From positions 79,265,651-79,329,650 of the forward strand of contig CM035808.1 in the NCBI GenBank assembly GCA_020466095.1: 64,000 bases of DNA. The letters are read 5' to 3'. The notes under the pieces were generated by a model. It was not told the DNA's origin and searched no databases. It worked only from the letters and a program-made list of their open reading frames with translations. The position numbers were made by a program, and so were the translations under genes. This document shows, piece after piece, positions 29,511 to 39,879 of this stretch (positions are counted from its first letter, which is position 1; each line of letters starts with the position of its first letter). The stretch comes from Chlorops oryzae (lineage: Eukaryota > Arthropoda > Insecta > Diptera > Chloropidae).

Positions 29511-31306
29511 ATATACAAAAAAAATTTAAAAGGTCTTATTGAAAACATTTACGAAAAACTAAAAAAATAATATGCTACGTCCCAGTTTGCAGTCATCACA
29601 TCCTTTCCCTTAAGACCCTTGCCTTGCACGGTGGTCCTCGACGGAATTTAACCGTGACATCCTTGCACCTCCAATTTGACTTTTCGATATTGTTGCGAGT
29701 CATAGAGGCACAACCATGCTATATATCTCAATATTCACCACAAAAGAATACAACAACAAGAACCAGCGCAAAGACTCAACCTGTGCGATTGTGAAAATAG
29801 CCTAAGCAGCAATCGTCCAAGTGAAATGGATGAAATATGAGACCCAGAAGCTTCGGTAGACAGCAACGGTTGTAAAATTTCTTCAAGCCCACAATCGCAA
29901 TGCTAAAAGCCAGTAGATGAGACCCGAGAATAAGAACGGCGGGAACGAATGAACGGAGTGACAGCAATGATAGCCACGGGCAGCTAAGTGACAAGTATGA
30001 GGGATACGAGCCGCCAAACAACAACAACAACAATATGAAAATAGCAGCAACGAAGATAGACTTGCAGGTGAATCTTATGCAAGATTTAAAAAAAATGATA
30101 ATAATAACAATAAAATAAGAAAGATAAAGTCGGTCAATCCCGACTTTGAAATACCCAGTGTCCCAGCATTTTATTACAAATAATATTTTAATTTATGTGA
30201 AAGAGAATTAATTTACAAAAATTTTGATAAACTATTCGCGAGTTATGAATTAAGAAAAACATTCCCGAAAACTTTGACGGATCATACCTAATTAACTAAT
30301 GAAGTTTTTTTTTAAATAATTAAGTTTAAAAGGATTTTTTTTACCTCCAAGGCTATCCAATGCCACATCAATCACTGAAATCGGAGACTATCGATTCAAA
30401 AGTGGCCCACTTGAGAACATTTGACCATATATAAGTTGAACACTTGGCTATGTTGTTACGCAACCATTCTCGCCAACTTATTTTTCCGATATTCTTCGCT
30501 ATTATATGTTATATGTATACGCAACATGATTGGTGAGCCTGCGTCTGATTACCTGCACGCGCATCCGGGAACTGTGGGAAATGCCCACGCAGCGACATTA
30601 AGTTAAGTTAGCTTTTAAGATTAATTTTATATTATAATCAGTTCAATTTCAGGAGCCGAAGATATCGGTCAAAAAAATTATAACGTTATCAAAATTGTTG
30701 TTAAATTCCATTAGTGAAAGCGGACCAGTTGGGTTTGCTTAAAATATTTTTTTATAAGGATCCTAATTAGATCCTTTAATCGGTTCCCGATCAGCGACCA
30801 GGAAAATAAACATCCTTAAAATATTTTTTTTTATTTTTGTTCGTCGCGAATCTTGTAGGAGCTCGTGGAAGGGACTTGACAAAAAATATTCAAACAAATA
30901 AACAAAAAAATTTTTTTAAATAAAATATATTCAAACGACTATAAACGAAAAATTAAGAAAAAAATTTAATAAAACTTAAAAATATTCAAACCAAGATAAA
31001 CGAAAAAATAAGAATAAAAATTATATTCAAGCGCATAATTTCTACTGAACGAAAAATAATTTAATATAAGGTTCAACGGTTTTGATTGAAATAACGTTTT
31101 TTCCTATTTATAAAATAAAATAGTAATTTTGTTTGGCAAAGGCGATACGGAAGTGAAAAATCCATTGAACTGTTGTTAGGGAGCACCACAGTGACATTGA
31201 ACAAACTTCGCAATTTAAATTAAGAAAGCTGCTAGATGGAAATTCTTATCCTGTGAGTATTTGCACAACTTATATATTATTTTTTTGGCATTTTTATATT
31301 TCGATA
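29511..31306. other. Intergenic/intronic stretch, no gene seen
   Basis: A+T-rich with no credible coding frame. 30014-30032 is a CAA run. 30112-30180 is a 5' fragment of the DINE-type family found at 44026 (AAGTCGGTCAATCCCGAC hairpin). 30860-31030 has several AATAAACRAAAAA units repeated loosely. Nothing else recognised. Confidence 0.5.
30112..30180 (+). mobile_element. DINE/mini-me 5' end fragment
   Basis: AGAAAGATAAAGTCGGTCAATCCCGACTTTGAAATACCCAGTGTCCC-like segment matches the 5' end of the elements at 44026 and 46173, then similarity stops. A truncated copy. (Full match spans ~60 bp.). Confidence 0.65.
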
Positions 31307-31849
31307 ACACAGCCCCACAAAAAAATTAACCCCGAGTCAAAAGACGAAGCAAAGTTTTCATTATGTTTTTTTGATCGCTGAATCGAAGTTCGGGGCCGTT
31401 TGACCAGTGGCGTGTCTAGAGAAATACTGCTTTGATAGTGCTTTTATTTTCCACAGTGGTATATTGAACAATTATAAGACATTAACCCAAAAATTTTTGG
31501 GGGGGGCTAGAGGAAGTTTAGAGAGTTATGGACCAAAAACCAAAAAAAACCGAAAAATTTATGGCGTCCGATTTGGATGAAAATTTATATATAGAATAAG
31601 CGAAAAATGCTAAGATTTTTGGCGTCAAAATTTTTTCAAATAAAGTAAATTTCAACTAGTTGAAAAGATATGCAGAACTGTACAATTGACTTACTCGTAG
31701 GACACTTTAATGCTAAAAAGGTTAGTTCGCTCCATACAAAATAGTCAGAATTACAACTAGCTGTCACTGAGAATCAACTAATTTTAAATTAGTTTAAAAT
31801 TAGTTGAAATTCCTATCGGGTTTGTACTATTTTAGTTGTATGAAGAGAA

Positions 31850-32900
31850 CAAAGGACGTCGAAAAATCTATGTAATGCTTTTCGTTTTCTATTTTCTATG
31901 GGTATATCTCGGTTTAACATCCAACAAAAATCTGCCATCATATTCTCATGCCACCTTCCCTGAAAGCGACTTTCCATAGATTTAATGTCATAGTGAAACC
32001 ATACTCCTTACTCTTTACTTAAATCTTTTTCAGGAATTTTGTCTTAATGAGCATCTAAAAAATATAATATAATATTTAAAAGGCGTCATAAATTCCTCTT
32101 ATTAAAAGAATAGGACTCTTTTTATTTCCTCAAAGGTTGGTTGACACATTCCTAAAACCAATTTAGACTGAGTTTTGGACTTCAGTCATTTTTCCAATAA
32201 ATTTCGTAAATTTAAACATCTTACGAATTTTTGATCCATCGAACACGCTTTCTTTCAATCTGGCCTCAGAAAGTTTCTAAAATTTTAATTTAGGATATTG
32301 AAAACATGATCCTTCTTTAAAAACAGCCTTTGCGAATAGCTTCATGAGGCCAGGCTTGATGTGCAACGGAAATATGAGAACTTTCATTAGACCAATAAGG
32401 GACTAATAAATGATTTTTTTAGAACCTGGAGTAAGCTATGACTTTATTTCCCATTTTTTTGTTTTATCATTATGACTTTCTCTATCTCTGCTTTCCCAAA
32501 GACATATGTGGCAAGAGTGCTTGGTGAAACGTGGTTGTTGCCCAAGCAACATAGTCAAAATCTTCAAATCTGCGCTTAATTTCCATAAATGCTTTTCATA
32601 ATTGAGTTTTTCCAACGAATTTGCATGTTGTCATATTTCTCATCCATCACAGTTGAATGCGCAATTGAATTATAAGACCTTTGATATTGGTGCAGTATAC
32701 AAGAGACAATTCTGCATCCTTCGCAAACAATTTGCTGAATTCGCAGTCTCGCTTTCGGTTTCGGGTTTCTCCAAATTCCTGGGGTGGTAAATCTAATATT
32801 TGCATCAGTATTTTTGCTCTTTTTCTATTTGAGCAACAGATTTGTACACATATAACAACGAAATTGTGGAACCTAACTATTTTTCTGATCAATTCTTAAT
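31850..32900 (-). pseudogene. Decayed ORF of an arthropod repeat family (possible transposase)
   Basis: Minus-strand fragments in changing frames: FSKLFAKDAELSLVYCTNIK, KVLIFPLHIKPGLMKLFAKA, LSEARLKESVFDGSKIRKMF, FHYDIKSMESRFQGRWHENM, MADFCWMLNRDIPIENRKRK. I recognise the order LHIKLGLMK, FHQDI-type, RYQGRW and MADYCW-type from an ORF that is highly repeated in arthropod and cnidarian genomes; I know no experimental function. Its place between TIRs suggests it is the transposase of the outer element. Stops occur about every 30-40 codons. Confidence 0.55.
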
Positions 32901-33759
32901 TAAAATTTTTGGCATATAAAATAAAAATTCGATCTTCTATTGGTTTTCGCCATAATATGATTTCATATTTAGCAAATATATGACAAACCCGATCACGATT
33001 GGCATGACGATCATGGGGCTTTCTTGTAGCATTTAATTTAACATCAGTCAAATTACGAACTAATGAGGAGTTGTGAATACTTGATGACGACGGCTGCGGG
33101 CCCGCTTGCTCACTCCAATCAGCCGCCGATACTGAGGATCCGACCCTCTGCATCGAAAAATATATATAATAATCCAAAGACTTTGCCGAATTACGGACAC
33201 TCTCCGTTATCCACCCTCACCAAGATGAGGTGTCCTGGATGCAGGCTCACATAATAAGGATGTACGGAATGATGGGTGATCCCCAAACATAGTTCGCTGC
33301 CAAGAGAAGTCAGTACGTACTTGGGCGTAAGATTCAACATTAGGATCAGCAAAACTCTGGATTTGAACTCAGCGACCTAAAAAAGAGATATATACAGTGA
33401 AACCTCTGATATGCGGACAATTATGGTCATAGAAATTTTTAGCGCTTATGAGATGTGTCCGCATATAAGGGGGTATAAAGAACACTATAGTGTTAAAGTA
33501 ATTAAGCAATATATTACCTTTCAGCTAGTTTCATGCAAGTCATTTAATTATGCTTATACGCTTCTACTATTTCCAGTTTGTTTTTCAAAACTAGAAACTC
33601 TTTTCCCGGCATAGTTTAAATTTTGGACATACACAAAGAAACATTTAAAAGAGAGTGGTAACTATAATACTGTTACTTTATTCAAAAAGTGTAGATAAAA
33701 AGTAACGGGTACAAAAGGCAATGAAGCGGAAAGTCCTATTGCTCGTATGCGATCTTAAG

Positions 33760-33906
33760 GCTGGGTGTCGCATACAGCTGAAACTGAAAACTGAAACTGA
33801 ATTCCATACAACAGCGACTGAAAAAAACTGTGACTGACTTGTTTCAGTCGCTGTTGTATGGAATTCAGTTTCAGTTTTCAGTTTAAGCTGTATGCGACAC
33901 ACAGCC
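33760..33906. repeat. 147-bp near-perfect palindrome (MITE-like)
   Basis: The left arm GGCTGGGTGTCGCATACAGC... is repeated inverted in ...GCTGTATGCGACACACAGCC, arms of about 65 bp around a ~17-bp centre (ACTGTGACTGACTT). Internal CTGAAACTGAAAACTGAAACTG repeats add secondary symmetry. It could fold to one long hairpin. Confidence 0.9.
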
Positions 33907-34437
33907 TTTACGCATCGTCGAAAGTTCGAATTTTTGAACATTTGACACTGCGGAAAATTTTGCAATTGAAGAACTCCAAAGTCAAATGAAAATAACCAAA
34001 TGATGAAGAACTATTGAGTTTTTTTTTTTAAAGGTATTTGGTACGTAGTTTTATACGTTTGATGTAAATTAGGTAAAAAGAGTTTACATTGTTTTGCGGC
34101 TATGCTTACAAATATATATATAAATATTCTCAACGCACCAATCTCACCAAAAACTTAAATAAACGAACTACCTATGTTTAAACTTTAATGAGTCACCGTC
34201 ACACAGTGGCATTTTTGAGCTATCTGGGAGCGAAAAATTAATAACTTTAAAAGGAAAACAAATATTTAGTTGTAACTTTGTATATATATTAATTGGATTA
34301 CTTTCCGATTTAAAATTGAATAAACACATATATTTTATTTTATTTAACCCTTTTACTCCCATTGTTTTAAATTCTTTAATAACGACACTTTTTTGCTAAT
34401 TAAATGCAGACTTGACAGAGTGTAACTTCAAGTTATA

Positions 34438-35548
34438 CAGGGTGTCCCGTAGGTGAGTGCTTTTTTTTACAGGGATGGTAGGGGAGGTCACGACGAACAA
34501 AAAATCGTATGGGAGGGGGGGTCCCAAATGCACCCCTGAGGAGTTATAGGGCCTTAAAGTTTTTAGGCAGTAATTCGAGAAAAAAAATCTACCAACATAT
34601 TGGTGTACTGTAAAAGAAAAAATGTTATGCCCTTTAAAAGCCAATTGTGTGAGCTTTAAGGCAAAATTAAATTTATGGTCAAAACTGCAGTTATTGTGTG
34701 AAAAATAAACGCTCAAAGTCAAAAATTCTGAAAAAATTTTAAATTATTTTACTTTGGGAGCCATTTTGGTATGGAAAAGGTCCAATTAAGACATGCTTTT
34801 TTAATTTTTCTTGAAATCTTCGATCAATATACTTCAAATCTGTGGTACATTTGTTATACCTTATTTGCGGTTTAACCATCGAAAAAATGGGATTTAAAAA
34901 CGAACTTCAACTTTTTTTTATGTGATGAAATTCTTAAAATAACAATCTTTGTCTTACAATGGCCAGCCAGCAATTTCTTATTTAAGACAGATTTTGGTTT
35001 AAAATTATACGTACTTTAACTGGAAAAATTGGTAATTTTTTGCTGAGATTATTTAAATTGATTTTAAAAAAAGTTCAAGTTCGTTTTTAAATCCCATTTT
35101 TTCGATGGTTAAACCGCAAATAAGGTATAACAAATGTACCACAGATTTGAAGTAAATTGATCGGAGATTTAAAAAAAAATTAAAAAAGCATGTCTTAATT
35201 GGACCTTTTCCATACCAAAATGGCTCCATAAATAAAATAATTGAAAATTTTTTTTAGAATTTTTGACTTTGAGCGTTTATTTTTCACACAATAACTGCAC
35301 TTTTGACCATCAATTCAATTTTGCCTTAAACCTCACACAATTGGCTTTTAAAGGGCATAACATTTTTTCTTTTACAGTACACCAATATGTTGGTAGATTT
35401 TTTTTTCTCGAATTACTGCCTAAAAACTTTAAGGCCCTATAACTCCTCAGGGGTGCATTTGGAACCCCCCCTCCCATACGATTTTTTGTTCGTGGTGACC
35501 TCCCCTACCATCCCTGTAAAAAAAAGCACTCACCTACGGGACACCCTG
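34438..35548. mobile_element. 1.1-kb foldback element, TIR CAGGGTGTCCCG
   Basis: The left arm (34438 to about 34915) and right arm (about 35070-35548) are almost perfect inverted copies of about 480 bp, around a ~155-bp spacer. The ends CAGGGTGTCCCGTAGG / CCTACGGGACACCCTG are bordered by TA (34436-34437, 35549-35550), as in Tc1/mariner-type MITEs. No coding capacity; small frames in the arms are by chance. Confidence 0.92.
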
Positions 35549-35689
35549 TAGTTTGGAAGTTCGGATGTCAAAGGTTAACTCTAGTATTGGTTTTAAAAAT
35601 TTCTGTCCTTTAAGAAAGCAGAGCATTTTTGTTTTACTCCTCACGCTTTTTTAGTAGAGAAAGAACTTCTTCAGTAAATACTTGGTGAT

Positions 35690-37488
35690 TTTTATAGAGT
35701 CCTCTCTTCTCTGTAGATATGGATGATACTAATGGATCGGATGAAGAGAAGCGCATGCATAAGGTCTTCCATGGTCTTCTCTCGGCTTATTTTTCGGGTG
35801 TGTAACTCTCGTAAACTCCTCAAATCTTTATTGCGAGATTCTAAAGCCTCCTCCGACATCATGCCTATTGGGAGTGAGAACGATTTTATAATTGAAGCAC
35901 CATGAATTAAAATCCTGTGCACACTTGGAGGCATGGGATACCAAGGATACAATTTAACATATATTTCAGCTGTCTTTCTGGAATACTTTGAGAAAGCGTC
36001 TAGGTTTATGTCACAACCACATAAATGCAATTAAGAAGAACCCTAAATCTACGTATAAGCTCCTCGCTTACTCCAGTAGCTGCGGATGCTAGGGAAATTT
36101 CATTGAAAAATCGACCTGCAGTATTTCCATCGTTCGAGGAACCGCAGCCTTGCCTTGGAATGTCTACACACAGATGCATGGAAGTTTTTATATTTTTCTG
36201 AACTTTTTTTTAGTACTCTCCAACTCCAGTTTTTTTCTGTCCCAGTTACTCTCCAACATTTCAAGTCTAAGCGATACGCAATGCGAAGTATGCATTCCAG
36301 AAACCTTATGTTTGCGTGCAAAGTGGACATTCCAAAGTCAAATAAGGATTTGTCACAGTCTCGTTGACAAACGCTTTGTAAATCATTAATACTTTTAGGA
36401 GTAACTTTGCATATTCCACACACTTGCACGGAAGTATCGCTTATCACACTAAAAGTTTTGCCATAAATCATTGTTAAATGCATCGAATGCTGTACGTTTA
36501 TATTTTTATTCCCAATTTTTATAACAGTAGGCACCAATCTGACAACTTTCTCTTGAGCTCTTCCCATCTCATTTTTAATAACATCTAAAGTCTCTTTTTG
36601 GAAGCAAACTTTAATAGGGCGACAAAATCTCGTTGATGACGGCGATTTATTTTCCCACAGGATGAGGCTGTCATCAATTGTTGTTAACTGCAACGGAACC
36701 ATGCAAACCACATACATTTTGCTATCATCGGTATTTTGATCTGCATTTCCGAATTTTTGATTATAGCTAGAATGGCCTGAACTGCCATCACATCCCCATT
36801 TTACTATTAAAGTTAGTCCTTGTATCAACTGCTCAATTTTATTTTCGATTTGTCGACTTTCTACTTGAGCTATGCGTTGTACTGTGTGATCAACAAGGGA
36901 CTGAATTTTAATCTCTGCTGATATGTCCGTAACGATAACGTTTTCGGGATAACACTGCTTTTACGCTGAAATAAGAGTGTTGTATGATGGGTAAATATTG
37001 GCATTTCTTAGCTTTGCTTCTTTTTGGCTCAAGCTGTACGAATGCTTTGTCAGAGGACCATCGACAAATAACGACAAAGCTTCTTCTGAAGTATACGGTT
37101 TTTGTTGGGGGTAAGAAAAATCAATTTTTTTTTTTATTTCATTTGCTTTTTGCGATCCTTGTGTGGCTTTTTTCATTATTTGTGCTACATCGCGCTTTCC
37201 TGCCTTATTTAGGCTAACTCGCGCAGCATAAGATAGTTCAGCATAAATGTAACTTTTTACTAAATGTGCTACTCCCTTCCTCTTCATAGATTCACTTAAA
37301 TGTTTAAAATCAATCCGAGGTCTGCCTTTTGACGTATCGGTTTGATGCCCTGCATTAAGAACTAAATTATTTTCTAACCAAGATGAAGAGCGTTTGAGAA
37401 ATATCTTTAATATTCCATTTACTCCCAACATACTCAAATACAGCTGTTTCTTTCTTTCTTGGATTACGTTCGGCAACCCAAATCTCAT
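35690..37488 (-). pseudogene. RAG1/Transib-type DDE transposase, broken
   Basis: Three pieces. 37488-36961: GRPRIDFKHLSESMKRKGVA, YTSEEALSLFVDGPLTKHSY, NANIYPSYNTL. 36860-36100: LIVKWGCDGSSGHSSYNQKF (first catalytic Asp), SSTRFCRPIKVCF, VCGICKV (zinc CxxC), FGMSTLHANIRFLECILRIA. 36030-35692: PSVHRILIHGASIIKSFSLP, then IGMMSEEALESRNKDLRSLR, where the Glu of SEEALESRNK aligns with the RAG1 catalytic Glu region (SExNESGNK type), and ELHTRKISREKTMEDLMHAL. Frameshifts near 36960, 36060 and 35720 break it. It would cut the CACAGTG ends. Confidence 0.85.
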
Positions 37489-38590
37489 ACAGTTCTCTTC
37501 GAATTATTGGTTCCATTTCGAACTAAGGCGCAAGTTGGCAGCTGAAACCGTTAGATATTTATTAAGAAACAACAACATACAGATATGAGAAAGAAATCAG
37601 CGTAAGGCCGCGTAAGCATAACATTTCCCACTTCATGAAAGTTGAGGTTTTGAATTAAAGCAACACTTTAGAACACTAAACACATAACACTGCACTTTGT
37701 CTACCAACAAGTTAAGCACGAACATCAATATATGTTTACAGAAATAGTTTTACCTGTAGTTTTCACGGAAATAAATAAAAATTCGCTTGGCTTTTTAAAT
37801 ATTGAAACATTGACGTTCCTAATGACCGCAAAATTCGCACGTTTTCGAAAACTTGCACTAGCAAAATATATCACAAAGTTTGACAGCTCAAATTATAACG
37901 AACCTATGGAGCAAAACAAAAGAAAAAGTACCACTAGACACAGTGGATATGTGACCTCAAAAATCAGTGTAAAAATTGTGAGAACTCGATGTTGGAATTT
38001 GTATTTTTTCGCTCCCAGATAGCTCAAATATGCCACTGTGCGTCAGCTAAAAACTTTGCATCGCTAATCAATAGCCTGAGTAGTATGTTCACACGCCGCA
38101 CTATTGGCATTTGTTAGCGTGACGGAGCTTACGCACCGGTGATCGTTCCGCATCTCACGCATCATTGGAGTGTCCGCTTGATTTCAGTTGTCATTTTTTT
38201 AAGTGCCCGCAAATCAGAGGCTATTGGCCAAAACACGGATATTTTTGGTTTCCGTTTTAGCGGGTAACCGCATATAAGGGTGTCTGCAAATGAGGGTGAC
38301 GTTTATACTGAAAATCATAAGAAGGGCGCGTGTTCAAAGAATTCGTCCGCAAATGACGGTGACCGAAAATGACAGGTTTCACTGTATATATTTTCAGACT
38401 GTTTTCTCCATTATTTTGAAATTCGACCTTCAAATGCCCTTGACCTAGACCTGTAGCTGTCAAACGGACCTCGGATTATTTTCTCCATTATTTTGAAATT
38501 TGGCCTTCAAATGTCCTTAACCACAAAAAACATATAAAACCTTGCCGCGTCCTTAAATTCGGAGGAATTTTTTCGTGGGGCTGTGTTATT

Positions 38591-39301
38591 AGTGCAATGC
38601 AACTTTTGAGAAACCCTCGCAATAATTTCCTAAAAACAGCCGTTCATTCTTTTTGACCAACAAATGGGTCACCAAGCGCCACTATATATCAATTTTGCCG
38701 TTTGCATTATGTATTTTCTACCTTGTTTGTTTTGTGCATTTCTATGTCCACCTTCCTATCTTCAAAAGTCTCCGGAGATAGAGAGAGTGAGCACCAAACG
38801 ATCGTAGATCGAGAGGGAATATGTCAGGGAAGAGAAAAAGAAGTGGCAGATACCTAGAAAGGACGCGAAATATAAAACCATAAATATATAAATAAAAATC
38901 AGTATAAATAAATAGAAAAATATATATAACTATAACCAAATAGATAGATATAAAAGATAATCAAAATGGAACTCCTAAAAAGTTAAGTACACTGTGGCTA
39001 CGTTTTGTGCATATGATCGCAATTGTTTTGATTCTCTTGTAGATATACCGGTACGCTCAGCCGCAACGTATGCGCGAATGTTTATATCTTATTTTTTGTC
39101 CTTTTCTGCTTTCTGTTTTTTTTCCTGAGATAAGCACATAACAAAATGAGTAGTAATTAAAATTCTTTTTACAAAATCATTGTGTTTTAACTGGTGTTTT
39201 AGTCACTTATGAAGAACTTCAAACAGAAAGTCGCGGAAAGGTTAAATTGAATTTAGTACCAAACTTCATCGAGAACTATAAGTAAACTTAATTTAACTTA
39301 C
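38591..39301. other. Intron sequence, no feature recognised
   Basis: No frame or repeat stands out apart from a run of ATAAATA units (38878-38955). It lies downstream of the IFT88 exon on the minus strand, so it is probably intron, with the middle transposon nest inserted in the same intron. Confidence 0.5.
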
Positions 39302-39501
39302 ATATATGTAGATAAACGAGAGGTTTATCAGCGCAACTGAAGTTATAGCTTCTTCGCTCTTGCCATTATATAAGGCAAAAGTTTCTATTGCAAGATCGAC
39401 ATCGTTTTGCCGGAGGTATACGAGGGCTTTGTTTAACTCCAGTTCCTTAGTGAGCCAAAACAAATTTGAAGTTTTTATGATATCAACGCACCAGCTGTAA
39501 C
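39302..39501 (-). CDS. nompB: Internal exon of IFT88 (nompB-type TPR protein), host gene
   Basis: A 200-nt exon on the minus strand with an acceptor TTTATTTGTTATAG before 39501 and a donor GTAAGT starting at 39301. The frame enters with two bases of a split codon and leaves at a codon end; 66 residues have no stop. The residues (YSWCVDIIK, TKELELNKALVYLRQNDVD, ALINLSFIYIY) match the part of IFT88 where the family has an 'LEINKAVTYLRQKD'-like block and 'TNLSFLY'. IFT88 is an IFT-B core subunit carrying cargo in cilia; flies need it for chordotonal neurons. It is the only host coding sequence I see; neighbouring exons must lie beyond the transposons. Confidence 0.8.
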
Positions 39502-39879
39502 CTATAACAAATAAAAATATGTTGTTGTTTTTTTATTAACAAGTTTTATTTGATTTAATCATACAAAAATGTTTTAGTCACAATTATTCTTTCAAAAAAT
39601 ATCGTATTTGAAAAAATTCAGAATCGTATACTTCTGAATTGATTTCGAAGTGTATAAGCAATTTTATTGAAAATATTTTCACCAAATTTTAACAACTTAA
39701 AAAAATCAATCTTGAATAAACTCAGCAACTTAGCTGTGAACGCGTCGTTTAAATGATTTTGTTTTGAATCCTTACAGGATGTGTTTTATTCAATAAAATA
39801 AAATTTATTTTATTAAGAGAAGCAAAGGAATGCAATTTTTATCTCTTTAAATACGTGGAAAGGATCGCTTAGAAAAAGC
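39502..39879. other. Intron upstream of the IFT88 exon and left flank of the hAT element
   Basis: A+T-rich, with a polypyrimidine-like run beside the acceptor. No left hAT terminal repeat could be found here. Confidence 0.4.

Larger units (their letters stand above)
34202..38040. mobile_element. Transib/RAG1-like DNA transposon with RSS-like ends
   Basis: Both ends start CACAGTGGCAT(A/T)TTTGAGC and stay inverted-identical for about 37 bp (to GGGAGCGAAAAA). A perfect 5-bp duplication CGTCA flanks it (34197-34201 and 38041-38045). Transib elements and RAG recombination signals share the CAC-led heptamer and 5-bp duplications. A RAG1-related transposase lies inside on the minus strand. It is split by a foldback element at 34438-35548; without that it is about 2.7 kb. 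Confidence 0.9.
33395..38384. mobile_element. pogo/Tigger-like DNA transposon, split by a Transib
   Basis: Ends CAGTGAAACCTCTGATATGCGGACA and, inverted, GTCATTTGCGGACG...AGGTTTCACTG; TA flanks both ends (33393-33394, 38385-38386). The motif GTCCGCATATAAGG recurs subterminally on both sides. Without its insertions only about 1.1 kb remains and no transposase frame is visible, so this was probably a non-autonomous copy. Confidence 0.7.
31307..38590. mobile_element. Outer DNA transposon of the middle nest, TIR ACACAGCCCCAC
   Basis: The left end ATAACACAGCCCCACAAAAA and the right end TTTTTCGTGGGGCTGTGTTAT are inverted copies over about 24 bp with one mismatch, with TA next to both. Inside, after removing the pogo-like insertion (33395-38384), about 2.3 kb remains, containing a pseudogene of an arthropod repetitive ORF on the minus strand. 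I cannot place it in a named superfamily. Confidence 0.65.

Noticed and set aside
34396..34722. 108-codon frame on the minus strand
   Set aside because: It lies in one arm of the foldback element and has no homologous coding pattern in the other arm.
31307..38590. Assigning the RAG1-like transposase to the outer or pogo-like TIRs
   Set aside because: The CACAGTG ends at 34202 and 38040 with their own CGTCA duplication lie closer to the gene and fit its family.
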